Source: Nitrobacter sp051535215 (GTDB lineage: Bacteria; Pseudomonadota; Alphaproteobacteria; Rhizobiales; Xanthobacteraceae). Taken from it: a DNA stretch of 64,000 nt. The stretch lies in NCBI RefSeq assembly GCF_051535215.1, contig NZ_JBPPLY010000014.1, positions 19,586-83,585 of the forward strand. The letters are read 5' to 3'. How positions within the stretch are numbered: position 1 is the stretch's first letter; the number at the start of each line of letters is the position of its first letter. Both the position numbers and the translations under genes were made by a program. Below the pieces are notes generated by a model. The model made no database searches. It saw only the letters and a program-made list of their open reading frames with translations, and was not told the origin of the DNA. Below are positions 7,931 through 17,203 of the stretch, in pieces.

Positions 7931-8632
7931 ATGAAGTCCGCAATCCTCGTCTTTCCCGGCATCAATCGCGAGCGCGACATGGCGCGCGCGTTGCGGCTCG
8001 TGTCCGGGCGCGAACCCGCCATGGTCTGGCACGCGGAAACCTCGCTGCCTGAGGGTACCGATCTCGTCGTGGTGCCCGGCGGGTTTTCCTATGGCGATTA
8101 TCTTCGCTGCGGCGCCATCGCCGCGCGCGCGCCGGTGATGGACGCGGTGCGCGCCTTTGCTTCTCGAGGCGGACTGGTGCTCGGCGTCTGCAACGGTTTT
8201 CAGATTTTGTGCGAGTCAGGACTTCTTCCGGGAATCCTGATGCGCAACGCGGGGCTGAAGTTCATCTGCCACGATGTGCACCTGCGGGTCGAGCGCTCCG
8301 ATACGCCGTTCACGCGCGGCTACAATGCCGGGCAGGTGATCCGCGTGCCGGTCGCCCATGGCGAGGGTAATTACGCCGCCGATGAAGAGACCGTCCGCCG
8401 CCTCGAAGGCGAGGGCCGCGTGCTCTATCGTTATTGCTCGCCGTCGGCCGAGGTCGGCGATACGCATAATATCAACGGCGCAGCGCAATCGATCGCCGGC
8501 ATCATCGATGAGCGCGGCAACGTGCTCGGCATGATGCCGCATCCGGAAAATCACGTCGAAGACATCATGGGCTGCACCGACGGGCGCGGGTTGTTCGCCG
8601 GGCTGGTGGCGCATCTGGAGCGGGTGGCGTGA
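7931..8632 (+). CDS. purQ: phosphoribosylformylglycinamidine synthase subunit PurQ (glutaminase)
   Basis: Class I glutamine amidotransferase that releases ammonia for PurL. 233 residues, the usual length. The nucleophile elbow LVLGVCNGFQ has the catalytic cysteine at residue 87, and MMPHPENHVED near residue 203 supplies the catalytic His and Glu neighbourhood. The N-terminal VFPGINRERDMARAL is typical. The last four bases overlap the start of purL (GTGA), so translation of the two subunits is coupled. Confidence 0.97.
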   Translation: MKSAILVFPGINRERDMARALRLVSGREPAMVWHAETSLPEGTDLVVVPGGFSYGDYLRCGAIAARAPVMDAVRAFASRGGLVLGVCNGFQILCESGLLPGILMRNAGLKFICHDVHLRVERSDTPFTRGYNAGQVIRVPVAHGEGNYAADEETVRRLEGEGRVLYRYCSPSAEVGDTHNINGAAQSIAGIIDERGNVLGMMPHPENHVEDIMGCTDGRGLFAGLVAHLERVA

Positions 8633-10851
8633 ATAAGCCTTTGCGTAGTAACGAACCCTCGATCACACCCGAACTCGTCGCCTCGCACGGTCTCAAACCG
8701 GACGAATACGAGCGCATTCTCAAGCTGCTCGGCCGGACGCCGACATTCACCGAACTCGGCATCTTCTCCGCGATGTGGAACGAGCATTGCTCCTACAAAT
8801 CCTCGCGCATCCATCTGCGCGGACTGCCGACGAAAGCGCCGTGGGTGATCCAGGGGCCGGGCGAGAACGCCGGCGTCATCGACATCGGCGACGGGCAGGC
8901 GGTGGTATTCAAGATGGAGAGCCATAACCACCCGAGCTATATCGAGCCCTATCAGGGCGCGACCACGGGCGTCGGCGGCATCCTGCGCGACGTCTTCACC
9001 ATGGGCGCGCGCCCGATCGCCTGCCTCAACGCGCTGAGTTTCGGCGATCCGTCACATCCGAAGACACGGCATCTGGTCTCGGGCGTTGTGGCCGGCGTCG
9101 GCGGTTACGGCAACTCGTTTGGGGTGCCGACCGTCGGCGGGCAGGTGCGTTTCCACACCCGTTATGACGGCAACATCCTCGTCAACGCCATGGCGGTCGG
9201 CCTCGCTGACGCCGACAAGATCTTTTATGCCGCTGCGTCCGGCGTGAACATGCCGATCGTCTATCTCGGCTCCAAGACCGGCCGCGACGGCATTCACGGC
9301 GCGACCATGGCGTCGGCCGAATTCGACGACGACAGCGAGGAGAAGCGCCCCACCGTTCAGGTCGGCGATCCCTTTGCCGAAAAGCTGCTGCTGGAAGCCT
9401 GCCTTGAGATCATGGATGCGGGATGCGTTGTCGCGATCCAGGACATGGGCGCGGCGGGGCTGACCTGTTCGGCGGTGGAAATGGGAGCCAAGGGCGACCT
9501 CGGGGTCGACCTCGATCTCGACAGCGTGCCGACGCGCGAGATCGGCATGAGCGCCTACGAGATGATGCTCTCGGAAAGCCAGGAGCGCATGCTCATGGTG
9601 CTCAAGCCCGAGAAGGAGAAGGAAGCGGAGGCGATCTTCCGCAAGTGGGGCCTCGATTTCGCTATCGTTGGCACCACCACGCCGAGCAAGCGTTTCGTGG
9701 TGAAGCATGGCGGCGACGTGATGGCCGACCTGCCGATCAAGGAGCTTGAATCGGAAGCGCCCTTGTACGATCGGCCGCACGTTCCTTCTCCGCAACTGCC
9801 CGTCGTTCATGCCCGTGATGTCGCGCCGCCTTTGCCGGTCACCGACGCGCTGGAGAAACTGATCGCGACGCCGGAACTCTGCTCGAAGCGCTGGGTGTGG
9901 GAGCAGTACGATCACGTCATCGGCGGCAATACCGTGCAGCGCCCGGGTGGCGACGCGGCCGTCGTGCGTGTGCTGGACGGGCCGAAGGGGCTTGCGCTCA
10001 CGGTCGACGTGACGCCGCGCTATTGCGAGGCCGATCCTTATCAAGGCGGGAAGCAGGCAGTCGCGGAAGCGTGGCGCAACATCACCGCGGTGGGTGGGCG
10101 GCCGCTGGCGATCACCGACAACCTAAACTTCGGCAACCCGGAACGGCCAGAGAACATGGGCCAGTTCGTCGGCTGCCTGAAGGGTATTTCGGATGCCTGC
10201 ACTGCGCTGGACTTTCCCGTCGTGTCCGGAAACGTCTCCCTTTATAATGAGACGAACGGCCGCGGCATTCTGCCGACGCCATCGATCGGCGGCGTCGGCC
10301 TGCTCGACGACTTCACCAAATCCGCGTCGCTCGCCTTCAAGGCCGAGGGACATCCGATCCTGTTGATCGGCGAGACGCAAGGCTGGCTTGGCCAGTCGGT
10401 GTATTTGCGTGACGTCTGCGGCCGCGAGGAGGGTGCGCCGCCGCCGGTCGACCTCGTAGCGGAAAGGCGCAATGGCGATGTGGTGCGCGGCATGATCCAC
10501 GCCGGCACCGCCACGGCCGTGCATGATGTCTCCGACGGCGGACTCCTGGTGGCGCTGGCTGAAATGGCGATGGCGAGCGGGATCGGTGCTGTTCTCGATG
10601 CCGCGCCGGAAGCGATCGTGCCGCATGCCTGGTGGTTCGGTGAGGATCAGGCGCGCTACATCGTCACCGTGCATGAAAGGGATCTGCTAAGCGTGTTCAC
10701 CAAGCTCAGGGCGGTCGGGGTGCCGTGCGTCCAGATCGGCCTGACCGGCGGACGCGAGATCGCCATCGCCGCCGAGCGCGCCGTCGCCGTCAAGGCCTTG
10801 CAGCACGGTTTTGAAAGCTGGCTGCCGGACTATATGGCCGGAAAAGGGTGA
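8629..10851 (+). CDS. purL: phosphoribosylformylglycinamidine synthase subunit PurL
   Basis: ATP-dependent synthase subunit that converts FGAR to FGAM using ammonia from PurQ. At 740 residues it is the short, Gram-positive/archaeal-type PurL that needs PurS and PurQ, both encoded just upstream. Recognisable pieces are SAMWNEHCSYKSSRIHL near residue 45, the nucleotide-binding VFKMESHNHPS and GATTGVGGILRDVFTMGARP, VAIQDMGAAGLTCSAVEMG, LAITDNLNFGNPE and TAVHDVSDGGLLVALAEMA. The start is GTG at 8629, overlapping the purQ stop. An ATG start is not available nearby. Confidence 0.97.
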   Translation: MNKPLRSNEPSITPELVASHGLKPDEYERILKLLGRTPTFTELGIFSAMWNEHCSYKSSRIHLRGLPTKAPWVIQGPGENAGVIDIGDGQAVVFKMESHNHPSYIEPYQGATTGVGGILRDVFTMGARPIACLNALSFGDPSHPKTRHLVSGVVAGVGGYGNSFGVPTVGGQVRFHTRYDGNILVNAMAVGLADADKIFYAAASGVNMPIVYLGSKTGRDGIHGATMASAEFDDDSEEKRPTVQVGDPFAEKLLLEACLEIMDAGCVVAIQDMGAAGLTCSAVEMGAKGDLGVDLDLDSVPTREIGMSAYEMMLSESQERMLMVLKPEKEKEAEAIFRKWGLDFAIVGTTTPSKRFVVKHGGDVMADLPIKELESEAPLYDRPHVPSPQLPVVHARDVAPPLPVTDALEKLIATPELCSKRWVWEQYDHVIGGNTVQRPGGDAAVVRVLDGPKGLALTVDVTPRYCEADPYQGGKQAVAEAWRNITAVGGRPLAITDNLNFGNPERPENMGQFVGCLKGISDACTALDFPVVSGNVSLYNETNGRGILPTPSIGGVGLLDDFTKSASLAFKAEGHPILLIGETQGWLGQSVYLRDVCGREEGAPPPVDLVAERRNGDVVRGMIHAGTATAVHDVSDGGLLVALAEMAMASGIGAVLDAAPEAIVPHAWWFGEDQARYIVTVHERDLLSVFTKLRAVGVPCVQIGLTGGREIAIAAERAVAVKALQHGFESWLPDYMAGKG

Positions 10852-11036
10852 CCGCAGCTCGCAACACGCAGTACGTGCCATAAACCGGTGCTGCGTCTCG
10901 CGGTTACCTTCGCTCTTGCGATTGGCAAAGTTCGTGCGAGTATGGGATCGATCTGCGTGACGTGACGAGATAGCCATATTAAGTTGAACTGCCGTCGCGG
11001 CGATTCCGGTATGTGGCGGATTTGGGAGACACTCTG

Positions 11037-11270
11037 ATGCCGATGGAAGCGCGGGAAATCGAATCGATGATCAAGGAGGCTATTCCGGACGCCCAGGTGA
11101 CGATCCAGGATCTTGCCGGCGACGGCAACCATTACTCGGCCACCGTGATCTCCGAGTCGTTTCGCGGCAAGTCCCGCGTGCAGCAGCATCAGATCGTCTA
11201 TCAATCCCTGAAGGGACAGATGGGCGGCGTGCTCCACGCACTGGCGTTGCAGACCGGCGTTCCGGAGTAG
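11037..11270 (+). CDS. BolA family protein
   Basis: A 77-residue BolA/IbaG-type protein: MPMEAREIESMIKEAIPDAQ, then a central GDGNHYSATVISESFRGKSR carrying the conserved His thought to ligate a [2Fe-2S] cluster with a CGFS glutaredoxin, and VQQHQIVYQSLKGQMGG with the BolA helix-turn-helix-like region. BolA proteins act with monothiol glutaredoxins in iron-sulfur and iron handling. A CGFS glutaredoxin lies 3.8 kb downstream. I chose ATG 11037 (GGGAG eight bases upstream) rather than an in-frame GTG at 11013. It follows purL by 185 bp. Confidence 0.93.
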   Translation: MPMEAREIESMIKEAIPDAQVTIQDLAGDGNHYSATVISESFRGKSRVQQHQIVYQSLKGQMGGVLHALALQTGVPE

Positions 11271-11298
11271 TTCCCGACGCGCCGTCGCAGAGGGGTTG

Positions 11299-12489
11299 AT
11301 GCCGCGCGCCAACGACGATGGAAGGCTTCTGCGGGAACGCAGCCCTCATCAGCACAATCGTGTGACCTACGTCGAACTGTTCTTCGACCTGGTATTCGTC
11401 TTCGCGATCACGCAAATCTCCCACACACTGCTCACGCACTTCACGCCGCTCGGCGTGCTGCAAGTGACCATGCTGATGCTGGCGGTGTGGTGGGTTTGGG
11501 TCTTCACGTCCTGGACCACCAACTGGCTCGATCCCGACCGCGCGCCGGTGCGGATCATGCTGTTCGGGTTGATGCTCGCCGGCCTCTTGCTGTCGACCTC
11601 GATCCCGAAAGCTTTCGAAAATCGCGGTCTGATATTCGCGGCCGCCTATTCCGTGATGCAGGTCGGGCGTACGCTGTTCTTTCTCTGGTCGGTGCCGACG
11701 ACCGCGGTCGGCCAGCGCAACAACTTCATTCGCATCCTGATCTGGCTCGTCGCGAGCGCGGTATTCTGGATCGCGGGCGGACTGGTCGAGGGCAATATCC
11801 GGATCGCATTATGGCTGGTTGCGCTCGCGATCGAATATGCCGGTCCGGCGATGCGGTTTCACACGCCACGCCTCGGCGCCTCGACCACGCAGGACTGGGA
11901 GGTCGAGGGCGGCCACATGGCCGAACGCTGCGCGTTGTTCATCATTATCGCGCTCGGCGAGTCCATCGTCGTCACCGGGGCAACCTTCGCCGAAGCGGCA
12001 TGGACGGTGACCACGGTTAGCGCCTTCGTGGTGGCGCTCGTCGGCAGCATCGCGATGTGGTGGGTCTACTTCCATCTCGGAGCCGAAGCCGGATCGGAAC
12101 ACATTTCGCAATCGTCGGATTCGGGGCGACTGGCGCGGCTGGCCTATACCTATCTGCATCTTCCGGTCATGGCCGGGATCATCGTCTCCGCCGTCGGCGA
12201 CGAGTTGCTGCTGGCGCATCCGGGCGGGCATGTCGGGGCCAAGGAAACGCTCAGCATCGTCGGCGGCCCGCTGCTCTACCTGATCGGAACGATCCTGTTC
12301 AAGCATGCGATCCGCGGCATCTATCAGCTTTCCCACCTGGTCGGTATCGGCCTGTTCGTCGCGCTGATACCGTTCGCCTCGCGGTTCACGCCGCTGTCGC
12401 TCGCGGCAATCGCGGCGGCGGTCCTGATGATCGTGGCGGCGTGGGAGGCGATCTCGCTGGGATCCGATTCGCATCGGGACGCGGCGTAG
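11299..12489 (+). CDS. low temperature requirement protein A (LtrA) family membrane protein
   Basis: 396 residues with about ten hydrophobic membrane helices. The N-terminus after a short polar stretch reads RVTYVELFFDLVFVFAITQI, the diagnostic LtrA signature, followed by WWVWVFTSWTTNWLDPDRAP and ERCALFIIIALGESIVVTGA, also typical. The biochemical role of the family is not established; the name comes from a Listeria cold-growth locus. The ATG at 11299 follows GAGGGG. A TTG immediately before it is a less likely start. It lies 28 bp after bolA and could be co-transcribed. It converges on egtD. Confidence 0.9.
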   Translation: MPRANDDGRLLRERSPHQHNRVTYVELFFDLVFVFAITQISHTLLTHFTPLGVLQVTMLMLAVWWVWVFTSWTTNWLDPDRAPVRIMLFGLMLAGLLLSTSIPKAFENRGLIFAAAYSVMQVGRTLFFLWSVPTTAVGQRNNFIRILIWLVASAVFWIAGGLVEGNIRIALWLVALAIEYAGPAMRFHTPRLGASTTQDWEVEGGHMAERCALFIIIALGESIVVTGATFAEAAWTVTTVSAFVVALVGSIAMWWVYFHLGAEAGSEHISQSSDSGRLARLAYTYLHLPVMAGIIVSAVGDELLLAHPGGHVGAKETLSIVGGPLLYLIGTILFKHAIRGIYQLSHLVGIGLFVALIPFASRFTPLSLAAIAAAVLMIVAAWEAISLGSDSHRDAA

Positions 12490-12505
12490 GACGCGACGCC
12501 TGGGT

Positions 12506-13468
12506 TCAGCATACCAGCGCGTGAACCGAAAACATTCCGTCGGGATCGGTCCATGATGCGATCGGCGTCCAGCCCGCGCCCTTCGCCAGCGCGGTGAAGC
12601 GATCGATGCTGTATTTGTAGCTGCTTTCGGTGTGAATGCTCTCGCCGGTGCGGAACGGGATGCTGCGGCCCTGCAAACGGACGGTCTGCGGCCTTTTGCT
12701 GATGAGATACATTTCGATCCGGTGGCGTTCGCGATTGTAGATCGCGCGATGGGTGAATGCGGACAGGTCGAAATTGCCGCCGAGTTCGCGGTTGATGCGA
12801 GCCAGCATGTTCAGATTGAAGCGCGCCGTGACCCCGGCGGCATCGTTATAGGCGTCGTACAGCACCCGTTCGTTCTTCTCGAGGTCGACGCCGATCAGCA
12901 TATGCGCCCCTTCGCCGAGAATCCTGCAGGCTCCGCGCAGAAAGCGGCTGGCTTCGTGGGGCTCGAAGTTGCCGAGCGTCGAGCCGGGGAAGAAGCCCAC
13001 CTTGGGCATCGCCCGGACCTGATCGGGCAGAACGAACGGCGCGGTGAAATCTGCGGTCACCGGATGGATTTGCAGGTGCGGGACGTCCTTTCGCAGTCCT
13101 CGCGCCTGCGCGTTGAGAAAGTCTCCCGAGATGTCCACCGGCACGTAGGCGGCGAATTCACATGCCTCCAGCAGCAGCCGCGCCTTGGTGGGGGCGCCGG
13201 CGCCGAACTCCACCAGCGCCGCGTGCTTGGGCAGGATCGCAGCGATCTCCGCTGCACGCTCGCGCAGGATGCCAAGCTCGGTGCGGGTCGGATAGTATTC
13301 CGGCAGCCGCGTGATCTGCTCGAACAGTTCGGAGCCCGTGGCGTCATAAAAATATTTCGGCGGAATCTGTTTCGGATGTTGCGTCAGCCCTGCGATGGCG
13401 TCGCTTGCGAATGCCGGTCTCGTCTGGTCGGGAACTGTCCCGGCCGAAGCGGCAGCGTGCAGATTCAT
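12506..13468 (-). CDS. egtD: L-histidine N-alpha-methyltransferase (ergothioneine)
   Basis: Trimethylates histidine to hercynine with SAM, the first step of ergothioneine synthesis. 320 residues, the normal EgtD length. Seen are LTQHPKQIPPKYFYDATGSE, the SAM-binding LVEFGAGAPTKARLLLEA, YVPVDISGDFL, and VGFFPGSTLGNFEPHEA with the N of the histidine pocket, plus GVDLEKNERVLYDAYNDA. The start at 13468 has AGGAGG five bases upstream. The frame is open further upstream but only because it lies opposite egtB. Translation of egtB-egtD is consecutive with a 46-bp gap. Confidence 0.96.
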   Translation of the reverse strand: MNLHAAASAGTVPDQTRPAFASDAIAGLTQHPKQIPPKYFYDATGSELFEQITRLPEYYPTRTELGILRERAAEIAAILPKHAALVEFGAGAPTKARLLLEACEFAAYVPVDISGDFLNAQARGLRKDVPHLQIHPVTADFTAPFVLPDQVRAMPKVGFFPGSTLGNFEPHEASRFLRGACRILGEGAHMLIGVDLEKNERVLYDAYNDAAGVTARFNLNMLARINRELGGNFDLSAFTHRAIYNRERHRIEMYLISKRPQTVRLQGRSIPFRTGESIHTESSYKYSIDRFTALAKGAGWTPIASWTDPDGMFSVHALVC

Positions 13469-13514
13469 GACAGCCTCCTTGGCGCGCCGCGACGCATTTC
13501 GGGTTTGACGATGA

Positions 13515-14777
13515 TCAGGTGTCGTAATCCGCGAGGCGCAGACCGGTGAATTGCCAGCGGTGGTGCGGATAGAAGAAGTTTCGGTAGGTGACACGGCTGT
13601 GCTCCTCCGGTGTCGCCAGCGAAGAGCCGCGCAGCACGAACTGGTTGACCATGAACTTGCCGTTGTATTCGCCGAGCGCGCCCCGGTCCGCGCGATATCC
13701 GGGGTAGGGCGCGTATGGACTTCGCGTCCATTGCCACACGGTGCCGAACGCGTCGTCGAGTTGTCCCGCGCGCGCGGCGACCTCCCATTCCATCTCGGTC
13801 GGCAAATGCTTGCCGCTCCAGCGCGCGAACGCATCGGCCTCGTAGTAGCTGACATGGCAGACCGGCGCGTCGGGATCGACCGGCCGCAAGCCCGCAAGGG
13901 TCATGGCCTGCCAGCCGCCGCCGGTCTTGTGCCAGTAGCCCGGCGCCTCCCACTCCTGCTCGGTGGCTGCGGCGAAACCGTCCATCAGCCACAACGTCGC
14001 GGTGCGATAGCCGCCGTCGTCCATGAAGGCGAGCCAGTCGGCGTTGGTGACGAGATTGCGCGCGAGCTTCACCGGCCCCACGAGGGCGCGGTGGGCCGGT
14101 TTCTCATTGTCGAAATGAAAGCCGCCGCCTTGATGTCCGACGGTGTGGATGCCCTCGTTCAGCGTGATCCATCCTCCGGCGCCTGCGACAGGCGTCGGGA
14201 AACGCCACGCCGCATTGTAAGACGGTGATGTCGGATTTTGCGCGAACGCGTGCAGAATATCCGTCAGCATCAGTTCCTGATGCTGCTGTTCATGGTTGAG
14301 GCCGGCTTCGACGAGCGGGGCCAGCCCCGCCAGCATCTTGTCGTTCGCGTCGTGGAAGAATTTGACGACCGCGGCATCGACGTGCCGGCGATAGGCGGTG
14401 ATCTCCTCGGCGCCCGGCCGCGTGATGTGGCCGCGCTGGGCGCGGGCATATCTCGGGCCGGCGCTGACGTAATAGGAATTGAACAGGAAGGCGTAATCAG
14501 GATGGAACGGCACGTAGCCGGGACTGTGCTGGCCGAGCAGGAATTGTTCCCAGAACCATGTCGTATGGGCGCGGTGCCATTTCGCCGGGCTGGCGTCCGG
14601 CATTGACTGCACCATCTGATCTTCCGGCGACAGCGGCTCCGCGCGCCGCTCAGTTTCGCCCCGAACCGCGAGAAAGGCTTCCGTCAATCGGCTGGCCAGC
14701 GTTCCGGAACTGGAAAATAGCGGCAGGTTCGAAATGGCCGTCACGGTCGCGGCAGACGCTGGTTTCGTCACGGACAT
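13515..14777 (-). CDS. egtB: ergothioneine biosynthesis sulfoxide synthase EgtB
   Basis: Non-haem iron enzyme that joins hercynine with a thiol (gamma-Glu-Cys or cysteine) using O2. The N-terminal DinB-like domain holds the iron ligands: a His in KWHRAHTTWFWEQF and the HxxxHxE-type set in LNHEQQHQELMLTDI. The C-terminal formylglycine-generating-enzyme-like domain reads GGGFHFDNEKPAHRALVGP, HVSYYEADAFARWSGKHLPT and FVLRGSSLATPEEHSRVTYR. I start it at ATG 14777 (420 residues); a TTG 18 codons upstream is possible. It precedes egtD in the same direction. No egtC or egtE is seen, so the C-S lyase must be encoded elsewhere. Confidence 0.95.
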   Translation of the reverse strand: MSVTKPASAATVTAISNLPLFSSSGTLASRLTEAFLAVRGETERRAEPLSPEDQMVQSMPDASPAKWHRAHTTWFWEQFLLGQHSPGYVPFHPDYAFLFNSYYVSAGPRYARAQRGHITRPGAEEITAYRRHVDAAVVKFFHDANDKMLAGLAPLVEAGLNHEQQHQELMLTDILHAFAQNPTSPSYNAAWRFPTPVAGAGGWITLNEGIHTVGHQGGGFHFDNEKPAHRALVGPVKLARNLVTNADWLAFMDDGGYRTATLWLMDGFAAATEQEWEAPGYWHKTGGGWQAMTLAGLRPVDPDAPVCHVSYYEADAFARWSGKHLPTEMEWEVAARAGQLDDAFGTVWQWTRSPYAPYPGYRADRGALGEYNGKFMVNQFVLRGSSLATPEEHSRVTYRNFFYPHHRWQFTGLRLADYDT

Positions 14778-15045
14778 CTCCGGTTTCGGAGAGAACGTTA
14801 CTCCGGAGGATGGGTTCCGCAGAACAGTCAACTCCGCAACCTATATGAGGTTTTACGCCGGAGCGAACGACACGGGCCGACTTATGATTTGAAGCAATGA
14901 GAGAAAACGGCAGGACCGCGCATGGCAGCTCCCCGGCAATTTACTTTATTACACAACGGTTTCGGGTTATAGCTATGCTAACTGGAGGGTCGCCCGCGGC
15001 CCTCTGAACGTGCGGCTATATGCTTACGGCTATAAGGATGTGATG

Positions 15046-15384
<339 letters not shown>

Positions 15385-15694
15385 CGACTGGGCCAGACAC
15401 CCTCCTGATCCCTGCGCTCGGGATTATCGCGGCGGACGTCATGGTGCTGAATCATGGCGTTGAATACTGACGCGATCGTCGAGGCAGCGAATGGGTCTGA
15501 TCGGCGGTGATGGCGCGATCCATCGCCGCGGCGAGGATTCGGATTGCTCGCGGCGCATGACGTCAGCGTGCGGTTCCCTGTGTCGCTCCATCTGTGATCG
15601 CTCGCGGCGCTGAGGCGTGACGTCGCAGCATGAGGAACCCTGACGACGAACGGCTGTTCTCGTGCAAGCCAATTCGTTGCAGGGAGATCATGGG
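15385..15694. other. intergenic region without a supported gene
   Basis: 310 bp between grxD and the PepSY gene. I see two imperfect copies of a short motif (TGCTCGCGGCGCATGACGTC near 15550 and CGCTCGCGGCGCTGAGGCGT near 15598), but no convincing ORF, terminator or RNA. Confidence 0.5.
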
Positions 15695-15952
15695 ATGAAA
15701 ATACGATATGTCGCTATCGCGACGGCCATGGCGGCTGCCGGCCTTGCCCATGCCGACCAGCCGGGGGCAGATTGGATCCCCGCGGATCAGGTCATCCAGA
15801 AGCTGACGGCCAAGGGATACACCAACTTCGGCAAGGTCGAGGCCGACGACGGCCATTGGGAACTTGAGGCCGATCTCAAGGGCGTCCGTTACGATCTTCA
15901 TGTCGACCCGAAGAGCGGTGAAATCACCAAGAGCGAACGGGACGACGACTAG
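15695..15952 (+). CDS. small secreted PepSY-like protein
   Basis: 85 residues from ATG 15695 with AGGGAG eight bases upstream. MKIRYVAIATAMAAAGLAHA is a signal peptide ending in an AxA site. The mature 65 residues (IQKLTAKGYTNFGKVEADDG, HWELEADLKGVRYDLHVDP, SGEITKSERDDD) match the PepSY pattern: one helix followed by a beta-sheet with a W-E-(V/L)-x motif. PepSY domains are periplasmic and often inhibit proteases or sense. No partner gene is adjacent. Confidence 0.85.
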   Translation: MKIRYVAIATAMAAAGLAHADQPGADWIPADQVIQKLTAKGYTNFGKVEADDGHWELEADLKGVRYDLHVDPKSGEITKSERDDD

Positions 15953-15980
15953 AGTCTTTTCCGCTTGATAATCGGAAGCA

Positions 15981-16066
15981 GGCTCCATGATTTTGATTTG
16001 GACGCGTTCTCTCACGCGAGCCACTATTCATCCTCGGGTCGAGCCCGAGGATATGCTTCGCTCGAG
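15981..16066 (-). repeat. dispersed ~85-bp intergenic repeat, copy 1 (reverse orientation)
   Basis: Read on the minus strand it begins CGAGCGAAGCATATCCTCGG, contains the inverted core TCCTCGGGCTCGACCCGAGGA, then GAGAACGCGTCCAAATCAAA and ATCATGGAGCC. The same order of motifs recurs at 26973-27056 and 60595-60675, and in more diverged form at 32228-32311. Confidence 0.8.
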
Positions 16067-16097
16067 AACGCCCTCATCCGCAGCTCCCTGTGACAAG

Positions 16098-16127
16098 AAA
16101 AAAGCCCCGGACATCCGGGGCTTTTTT
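16098..16127. terminator. bidirectional rho-independent terminator between PepSY gene and rpsD
   Basis: AAAAAAGCCCCGG, loop ACAT, CCGGGGCTTTTTT. The seven-pair GC stem is flanked by A and T runs on both sides, so it can end transcription from both the PepSY gene (plus) and rpsD (minus). Confidence 0.9.
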
Positions 16128-16145
16128 GAATCGCGGCAGCAGAAA

Positions 16146-16763
16146 TCAGCGCGAATAGAATTCGACGATCAGATGCGGCTCCATCTGCACCGCGAACGGC
16201 ACGTCCGTCAGGTGCGGGATGCGAACGAACTTCGCGACCTGCTTGTTGTGGTCGGCGTCGATGAAGTCGGGCACGTCGCGTTCGGCGAGTTGGTTGGCTT
16301 CCAGCACCAGCGCGAGCTGCTTCGAGGCGTCCTTGACCTCGATGACGTCGCCGACCTTGAGCTTATAGCTCGGGATATTGACGCGGCGGCCGTTCACCTT
16401 GACGTGGCCGTGATTGACGAACTGGCGGGCGGCGAACATCGTCGGCACGAATTTCGCGCGATAGACCACGGTGTCGAGGCGGCGCTCGAGCAGGCCGATC
16501 AGGTTCTCGCCGGAGTCGCCCTTCATGCGGGTCGCCTCGACGTAGATCGCGTAGAACTGGCGTTCGGAAATATTGGCGTAGTAGCCCTTGAGCTTCTGCT
16601 TGGCGCGGAGCTGGGTGCCGAAGTCGGAGAGCTTGCCCTTGCGGCGCTGGCCATGCTGGCCGGGGCCGTATTCGCGTTTGTTGACGGGGCTCTTCGGGCG
16701 GCCCCAGATGTTCTGGCCCATACGGCGATCGATCTTGTACTTCGCCTCACTGCGCTTAGTCAT
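16146..16763 (-). CDS. rpsD: 30S ribosomal protein S4
   Basis: 205 residues, the normal length. S4 binds 16S rRNA early in assembly. MTKRSEAKYKIDRRMGQNIW is the alphaproteobacterial N-terminus, followed by RSPVNKREYGPGQHGQRRKG-type basic sequence. The S4 RNA-binding domain is in RRLDTVVYRAKFVPTMFAAR and VNHGHVKVNGRRVNIPSYKL. It ends with a conserved aromatic tail (IVEFYSR). It is a single gene, not within an alpha operon, as usual in this group. A 10-bp GC palindrome lies in its upstream region (16929-16948). Confidence 0.97.
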   Translation of the reverse strand: MTKRSEAKYKIDRRMGQNIWGRPKSPVNKREYGPGQHGQRRKGKLSDFGTQLRAKQKLKGYYANISERQFYAIYVEATRMKGDSGENLIGLLERRLDTVVYRAKFVPTMFAARQFVNHGHVKVNGRRVNIPSYKLKVGDVIEVKDASKQLALVLEANQLAERDVPDFIDADHNKQVAKFVRIPHLTDVPFAVQMEPHLIVEFYSR

Positions 16764-17203
16764 CGCGTCCTCTTGTCAAGTTACGGTTGAGGAGACGCGC
16801 CCTCCTGTGCGGATGATCCGGGCATGATCGCAAAATCGGAAAACCGCTTTCGGGATCGTGCCAAATCTGCCGCCGACAGATCCGGCCCATAAGCTTGATG
16901 GACAGGACCACGGGTCGCGAAACGCAACGCGGGCCGAAATCGGCCCGCGCGCAGGTGTCTTCTAGGTATAAACCGGAGTTCTGTCAAACCAAAGCGGAAG
17001 CGATTTAAAGTCGAAAATGTCCGTTTCGGGCCGTTTCGGACGATCGTGCACGAACACCGCGGAGCAGGGGTGTTCAGTGAGAGAACCTGGTGCTTGGCCC
17101 AGCTTGGCTTGCTATGTGATCCATATCACAGCGGTACCTTTGCCCCGTCGGCATAGTCAGCTCACATCAACGGTGCACAGCGCCAGAGCAACGGAGCGGG
17201 ACT
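16764..17203. other. divergent promoter region rpsD / double-glycine peptide
   Basis: 440 bp without a supported gene. It holds a perfect hairpin GCGGGCCGA-AA-TCGGCCCGC (16929-16948) on the rpsD side, and a CRP-type palindrome (17115-17130) on the peptide side. The stretch 16815-16860 resembles a degenerate intergenic repeat. Confidence 0.5.
17115..17130. promoter_or_regulatory. CRP-type palindromic operator
   Basis: TGTGATCCATATCACA is TGTGA-N6-TCACA with both half-sites perfect, the consensus of CRP-family regulators. It lies 74 bp before the ATG of the double-glycine peptide gene. It differs from the FNR/FixK consensus TTGAT-N4-ATCAA. The regulator that binds it is unknown; a Crp/Fnr-type gene at 59136 in this window is one candidate. 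Confidence 0.6.

Noticed and set aside
13469..13897. N-terminal extension of egtD
   Set aside because: The frame is open, but it overlaps egtB in another frame, and egtD has an ideal ribosome-binding site at 13468.
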